In this document: one piece after another, positions 60,883 to 64,000 of the stretch
Position numbering within the stretch: the stretch's first letter is position 1
How the letters are laid out: the number at the start of each line of letters is the position of its first letter
Source of the DNA: Oscillospiraceae bacterium
Lineage (GTDB): Bacteria; Bacillota; Clostridia; Oscillospirales; Ruminococcaceae
Reading direction: 5' to 3'
Length of the DNA stretch: 64,000 bases
Assembly (NCBI GenBank): GCA_015067175.1
Contig: SVMX01000004.1
Span: 157,603-221,602, forward strand
Translations under genes and position numbers: made by a program
Notes under the pieces: generated by a model
The model's database searches: none
What the model was told of the DNA's origin: nothing
What the model saw: only the letters and a program-made list of their open reading frames with translations

Positions 60883-62214
60883 TCACGGATTTTTGTCTAA
60901 AAACCTGCGTGCTTGCACCAAAAGCTCGTCGCGGTCGTTGCGAAAACGCCCGTCTATAACTCCTTGCAGCAGATAGTTCAGCGTTTCGCCCATCTTCGGA
61001 GATGGCGGAATAAGTGCAGAAAGCTCTCTGCCGCTTACCGCAAGCTGTTTTATCGACAAGCAAGGCTGCTGCTCTGAAAGCTCCTCGGCGCGGCGTACTA
61101 TCTCCCGCCAGAGTGGAATACGCTCTTTTGCAAACTCTGCCTTGGCGCTGTCATCTGCGATATGCGCAAGCATTATATCTCGAAAAAGCGGCAGACCGTG
61201 CTTTGAAAGCCTGCGGCGGATAAACCTGTCGTTATTTTCGGGCACCATGCCATGATAACGTATTATCTCTCCCACGCGGCTGCGCAGCGCATTGCTCGCA
61301 TGAAAGCGCGACAGAGCAGCATCAGCAAGCTCCGCGCTTTTTTCCGCATGAGCATAGAAGTGCCACTCGCCGTTTTCGTCCTCGGTCTGAGTAAGCGGCT
61401 TTCCTACATCATGCAGAAGCATTGCAAGCCTTATTCCCGACTCTGCGGGCGTATTTTCCACAGCCTTAACAAGATGCTCATACAGTGTCAGCGAGTGAAA
61501 TCTGCTGTGCTGCTCATAGCCTATACACGGCGAAAGCTCTGGTATCACCTCAGCGAATACCTCGGGATATGCGCGAAGCACCTCTCCTGCATTTCTGCCG
61601 CAAAGCAGCTTTTGTAGCTCCGTCAATATACGCTCACCCGAAACACGCGCAAGCAATCCCTTGTTGCGGCGTATGGAAGCCGCTGTACTCGCCTCAATAG
61701 TAAAGCCCAGCACAGCCGAAAACCTAAGCGCACGGAGTATACGCAAAGCGTCCTCATTAAAGCGCTTATCAGCGTCACCGATACAGCGTATAACGCCGCG
61801 GCGGATATCCTCCGCACCGTCGTACTCGTCAAAAAGCCCGCGCGTGGGGCTGTAAGCAATTCCGTTCATTGTGAAGTCGCGGCGCGCCACGTCCTCGGAA
61901 AGACTGCGCGTGAATTTAACCGAATCCGGGTGTCTGCCATCGGCATAATCTCCGTCCACGCGGTAGGTAGTTATCTCCACAGGCTCACCCTCGCACAGCA
62001 CCGTCACGGTTCCGTGCTTTAGACCTGTTGGAATTACGGTATATCCCTCAAACACCGCCATGGTCTCCTCGGGAAGCGCAGAGGTAGTTATATCAAAATC
62101 ATGCGGCTGTACGCCCATAAGGCTGTCGCGGACACAGCCGCCAACGATGTAGGCTTCATGTCCTGCCTTTTCAAGCTTTGCGAGTATTTCAGTTATGTTA
62201 TGCGGTAGCTCCAT
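60883..62214 (-). CDS. cca: CCA tRNA nucleotidyltransferase with HD domain
   Basis: A 443-residue class II enzyme that adds or repairs the 3' CCA of tRNA. Nucleotidyltransferase head AYIVGGCVRDSLMG and HDFDITTSALPEE; RRDFTMNGIAY and LRFSAVLGF follow. An HD domain (AMLLHDVGKPLTQ, AHAEKSAELAD) is in the C-terminal half. The start MELPHNITEIL is chosen by the GGGGG-type ribosome site. The tRNA genes in this window encode CCA, so here it mainly repairs ends. Confidence 0.93.
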   Translation of the reverse strand: MELPHNITEILAKLEKAGHEAYIVGGCVRDSLMGVQPHDFDITTSALPEETMAVFEGYTVIPTGLKHGTVTVLCEGEPVEITTYRVDGDYADGRHPDSVKFTRSLSEDVARRDFTMNGIAYSPTRGLFDEYDGAEDIRRGVIRCIGDADKRFNEDALRILRALRFSAVLGFTIEASTAASIRRNKGLLARVSGERILTELQKLLCGRNAGEVLRAYPEVFAEVIPELSPCIGYEQHSRFHSLTLYEHLVKAVENTPAESGIRLAMLLHDVGKPLTQTEDENGEWHFYAHAEKSAELADAALSRFHASNALRSRVGEIIRYHGMVPENNDRFIRRRLSKHGLPLFRDIMLAHIADDSAKAEFAKERIPLWREIVRRAEELSEQQPCLSIKQLAVSGRELSALIPPSPKMGETLNYLLQGVIDGRFRNDRDELLVQARRFLDKNP

Positions 62215-62242
62215 TCCCCCTGCCCCCTTTCGTGATATGATT

Positions 62243-62271
62243 ATTGTACCACTTTTTATGGGAAATAGCAA
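62243..62271 (-). promoter_or_regulatory. Promoter of cca
   Basis: On the minus strand, TTGCTA (62271-62266), 17 bp, TACAAT (62248-62243) with extended TGG. Confidence 0.7.
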
Positions 62272-62274
62272 GGG

Positions 62275-62302
62275 AAAAGCCGCCCGATGTGGGGCGGCTT
62301 TT
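62275..62302 (-). terminator. Terminator of the small-gene cluster
   Basis: Stem AAAAGCCGCCC/GGGCGGCTTTT, six-base loop, with a TTTT end on the minus strand just before the cca promoter. Confidence 0.85.
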
Positions 62303-62344
62303 GCAGTATTATTAAATTAGCAACACTTTTAAGCTATTCATCGC

Positions 62345-62524
62345 TTAATGCCCATTCTTGAGATAGCTTTTAAGGGCATCTTTTTCCTCTTTAAGTTTTG
62401 CAATCTTATCTTTGTTTTTCTCCTTGTCAGAAAGCAAATCTTCACACTCGTATTTAAGCATCTCATCTTCAATACATTGAACTCTTTCTTTCAGATTTTT
62501 TCTGAATTTATTTTCGTTCCACAT
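62345..62524 (-). CDS. 59-residue coiled-coil protein, unknown
   Basis: A small, charged, probably coiled-coil protein (MWNENKFRKNLKERVQCIED to DKIAKLKEEKDALKSYLKNG). The ATG follows AAGGTGA. Fourth and last gene of the AT-rich cluster, 25 bases after its neighbour, and followed by a terminator. No family recognised. Confidence 0.6.
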   Translation of the reverse strand: MWNENKFRKNLKERVQCIEDEMLKYECEDLLSDKEKNKDKIAKLKEEKDALKSYLKNGH

Positions 62525-62549
62525 TAATCTCACCTTCTAAATTCACCAC

Positions 62550-62813
62550 TTAATCCCTACCGATAAAATCCTTTCCGCTATATTTTTGATATTTCTTCTT
62601 TTTCAAATCTTCCGCCAACTCCCCATAATTAATATTCTCTTTAGTACTCTCTTCGGTACGCTGTTCATAATCTTGATACCTCTGCTGAACCCTATGGTAA
62701 TCACCACTAATTTTATTATCCAAACGTTCCAAGCCTTTTTTATCATTTTGAAACATACAGACAACATACTTTCCAAGATCAAATAAAACACTAAATAAGT
62801 TCGGCTCACCCAT
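62550..62813 (-). CDS. 87-residue protein, unknown
   Basis: A small protein with a short hydrophobic N-terminal part (LFSVLFDLGKYVVCMF) and a charged, helical C-terminus (RVQQRYQDYEQRTEESTKEN). The AAAGGGGAT site before the ATG is good. It lies within the four-gene minus-strand cluster. Function unknown. Confidence 0.6.
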   Translation of the reverse strand: MGEPNLFSVLFDLGKYVVCMFQNDKKGLERLDNKISGDYHRVQQRYQDYEQRTEESTKENINYGELAEDLKKKKYQKYSGKDFIGRD

Positions 62814-62837
62814 ACTTTTATCCCCTTTAATGCATTT

Positions 62838-63032
62838 TTACCTGTATTTTGCTCCACATGAGGAACACTTTTCATTAAAAACTGTAAGTCTTCCACAATT
62901 GCTACATCTGCGCCCTCTACCACCCTTTCCATCGTTAGGCGCAACAGTCATCTTGTAACCGCACTTTGTACACTCTCTACCAAAACTCTTTTCGCAGAAA
63001 GTTTTTTCATTGCATCTTGGACAAATCTTCAT
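62838..63032 (-). CDS. 64-residue double zinc-ribbon protein
   Basis: Eight Cys form four CxxC-type pairs: CPRC (4-7), CTKC (21-24), CSNC and CSSC in the second half, giving two zinc ribbons. The core KICPRCNEKTFCEKSFGREC resembles domains of nucleic-acid-binding or adaptor proteins. Strong AAAGGAG site. In the same cluster as three other tiny genes; no function proposed. Confidence 0.7.
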   Translation of the reverse strand: MKICPRCNEKTFCEKSFGRECTKCGYKMTVAPNDGKGGRGRRCSNCGRLTVFNEKCSSCGAKYR

Positions 63033-63067
63033 CGCACATCATCTCCTTTAGTTCAGTTTTAAACTAT

Positions 63068-63208
63068 TTACTCGTCTTCATCATCTTCAGGCGTGTCGTA
63101 ATCATAAACTTCATGATAATTTAGACATTCACCGTTGCACAATTCCTCGACGCTGTCATATACGCCGTTATTTATCATTTCCTGATATTCAGGATATAAA
63201 GGGTACAT
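63068..63208 (-). CDS. 46-residue acidic protein, unknown
   Basis: The first gene of the cluster, starting MYPLYPEYQEMINNGVYDSV and ending in a run of acidic residues (YDYDTPEDDEDE). AAAGGAT lies eight bases before this ATG; two upstream in-frame ATGs have no ribosome site. It lies directly downstream of the operator-flanked promoter at 63258-63286. Acidity suggests a DNA mimic or an inhibitor, but this is only a guess. Confidence 0.55.
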   Translation of the reverse strand: MYPLYPEYQEMINNGVYDSVEELCNGECLNYHEVYDYDTPEDDEDE

Positions 63209-63236
63209 ATTATTTATCCTTTCCATCATATTTCGC

Positions 63237-63251
63237 AGAACATTTTGTTCT
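63237..63251. promoter_or_regulatory. Operator copy A, 15-bp palindrome
   Basis: AGAACA-TTT-TGTTCT is a perfect inverted repeat just downstream of the minus-strand -10, where a bound repressor would block transcription. Confidence 0.65.
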
Positions 63252-63257
63252 AGATAT

Positions 63258-63286
63258 ATTATAGCACAAAAAGTTCTAGATGTCAA
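63258..63286 (-). promoter_or_regulatory. Promoter of the small-gene cluster
   Basis: On the minus strand, consensus TTGACA (63286-63281), 17 bp, TATAAT (63263-63258) with extended TGC. It lies between the two operator copies. Confidence 0.9.
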
Positions 63287-63287
63287 T

Positions 63288-63302
63288 AGAATGTTTTGTT
63301 CT
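63288..63302. promoter_or_regulatory. Operator copy B
   Basis: AGAATG-TTT-TGTTCT matches copy A at 13 of 15 positions, lies just upstream of the minus-strand -35 and overlaps the candidate -35 (TTGTTC, 63296-63301) of the divergent regulator gene. Confidence 0.6.
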
Positions 63303-63323
63303 AAAGCATAATAATATTATAAA
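63296..63323 (+). promoter_or_regulatory. Candidate promoter of the XRE gene
   Basis: TTGTTC (63296-63301), 16 bp, TATAAA (63318-63323), overlapping operator copy B; weak but well placed. Confidence 0.4.
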
Positions 63324-63348
63324 TATTCGCACAGCGGAGGGTGTATCT

Positions 63349-63558
63349 ATGTATCGTTTGAAGTATCTGCGAGAAAGTGAACTGCTGACCCAACAGCAAG
63401 TAGCAGAAAAGATATTTTGTAGTCAGCGCACATACAGCTACTATGAATGCGGTGGTCGTGACATACCAACCCAGACCCTTATCCGCCTCGCCGACTTTTA
63501 CGATGTTTCTGTGGATTATATTCTCGGGCGCACCGATAATCCCAAGACCAATAAATAA
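63349..63558 (+). CDS. XRE-family repressor-like regulator
   Basis: A 69-residue single-domain Cro/CI-type helix-turn-helix protein: MYRLKYLRESELLTQQQVAE, then SQRTYSYYECGGRDIPTQTL and LADFYDVSVDYILGRTDNP. It has no peptidase or sensor domain. GGAGGG lies before the ATG. It is divergent from the four small genes and faces two palindromic operators, so it very likely controls that promoter and its own. Confidence 0.88.
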   Translation: MYRLKYLRESELLTQQQVAEKIFCSQRTYSYYECGGRDIPTQTLIRLADFYDVSVDYILGRTDNPKTNK

Positions 63559-63560
63559 GA

Positions 63561-63599
63561 CCCGCCGCTGAGCATTGCTCAAAACGGCGGGGATTTTAT
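63561..63599 (+). terminator. Terminator of the XRE gene
   Basis: CCCGCCG/CGGCGGG with an inner GAGC-ATT-GCTC hairpin, followed by GATTTTATTTT. Confidence 0.8.
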
Positions 63600-63647
63600 T
63601 TTCAACTAAATTGGCAGCTGACAACGCAGATGCGGCTTATCAACAGC

Positions 63648-63677
63648 CAAAAGCCGCCTCCCTTACGGGAAGCGGCT
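63648..63677 (-). terminator. Terminator of tuf
   Basis: Stem AGCCGC/GCGGCT with an inner TCCC/GGGA, followed on the minus strand by TTTTGG, 31 bases after the tuf stop. Confidence 0.75.
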
Positions 63678-63707
63678 CTGTTATCTTAAAAGATAGTCGG
63701 TATTGAA

Positions 63708-64000
63708 TTACTCGTTGATAGCAGTAACAACGCCGGAACCTACAGTTCTACCACCCTCACGGATAGCGAAACGCAGACCCTCTTCAATAGCGATAGGAGT
63801 GATCAGCTCAACGTCCATTACAACGTTATCGCCGGGCATACACATTTCCTTGTCAGCAGGCAGTGTGATAACACCTGTAACGTCTGTTGTTCTGAAGAAG
63901 AACTGAGGACGATAGTTGGAAACGAAAGGTGTATGACGGCCGCCCTCTTCCTTCTTGAGAACGTAAACCTGACCCTTGAACTTTGTATGGGGGTGAATGG
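63708..64000 (-). CDS. tuf: Elongation factor Tu, 5' part missing
   Basis: The last 96 residues of EF-Tu are present, with the start beyond the window edge. The translation carries [40 protein letters not shown] and the ending [14 protein letters not shown], diagnostic for the third domain. It delivers aminoacyl-tRNA to the ribosome. Marks the return to the conserved core after the small-gene cluster. Confidence 0.96.
   Translation of the reverse strand, partial: IHPHTKFKGQVYVLKKEEGGRHTPFVSNYRPQFFFRTTDVTGVITLPADKEMCMPGDNVVMDVELITPIAIEEGLRFAIREGGRTVGSGVVTAINE

Noticed and set aside
63237..63251. LexA (SOS) box
   Set aside because: The palindrome has GAAC and GTTC separated by five bases rather than the four of Firmicutes SOS boxes, and the divergent XRE gene is a better candidate for its regulator.

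Overview
The window reads as chromosomal DNA of a Gram-positive, spore-lineage anaerobe of the class Clostridia, most like Oscillospiraceae/Ruminococcus. Support comes from SpoIIR, HPr kinase, an IspH-ribosomal S1 fusion, type III pantothenate kinase, MreB, dense Shine-Dalgarno sites (AGGAGG/AAAGGAG) and many membrane-anchored proteins with Ser/Thr-rich linkers. The genus is an inference, not a demonstrated fact. I saw no insertion sequence, integrase, CRISPR array or rRNA.

Layout. 1-3172 (minus): hprK-glcK-murB-rapZ, cell-wall and carbon-control genes, with rapZ cut by the window edge. 3416-8755: spoIIR, a MoxR ATPase with a membrane partner, an MsmX/UgpC-type sugar ABC ATPase, a DUF4830 protein and an exported transglutaminase-like protein. 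8824-12055 (minus): cmk-plsC-ispH::rpsA. 12316-16213 (minus): an rpiR-type regulator, a BaiN-like flavoprotein and two tandem paralogous genes of unknown function. 16433-17312: a four-tRNA cluster (Gly, Arg, His, Gln), followed by a complete transcription unit for a 23-residue Cys/Phe-rich peptide. 17334-31884 (minus): a secreted Cys-motif protein, a two-gene ABC exporter, MIF-like protein, Na+/alanine symporter, ung, flavin reductase, rimI, polA, a Cys-rich mini pyroglutamyl-peptidase relative and small membrane proteins. 32203-37457 (plus): a zinc-ribbon/pseudokinase/PASTA membrane protein followed by pheA-ispD-ispF-(membrane protein)-ttcA-like. 37602-40726 (plus): a membrane TIR protein and a DHH phosphoesterase under one promoter. 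40797-49274 (minus): a P-loop kinase-like gene, a two-component system, an orphan histidine-kinase-type ATPase, pepF, a membrane protein, tyrA and coaBC. 49422-50829 (plus): a pantothenate-type ECF S component and coaX, divergent from coaBC. 50888-53113 (minus): a soluble PocR-type chemoreceptor and an iron alcohol dehydrogenase. 53395-57561 (plus): an unknown gene, degV, a Cu/Zn SOD-like gene, ahcY and punA. 57624-62214 (minus): a LacI-type sensor fused to GGDEF, mreB and cca. 62345-63558: an AT-rich cluster of four tiny minus-strand genes opposite an XRE repressor-like gene, with two copies of a palindromic operator. 63708-64000: the 3' end of tuf.

How the genes fit together. Most of the window is housekeeping: peptidoglycan and shape (murB, mreB), isoprenoids (ispD, ispF, ispH), CoA supply (coaBC, panT, coaX), aromatic amino acids (pheA, tyrA), purine and SAH salvage (ahcY, punA), DNA polymerase and repair (polA, ung) and tRNA maturation (cca, ttcA-like). 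The less ordinary parts are the TIR/DHH operon, the PASTA pseudokinase, the tandem unknown paralogs at 12316-14060, the 23-residue peptide gene and the XRE-controlled micro-gene cluster at the right end. Promoters are unusually easy to read: many have a -35 of TTGACA/TTGCAA type exactly 17 bp from TATAAT. I could not run similarity searches. Families are named from recognised motifs, and start codons were chosen from Shine-Dalgarno spacing.
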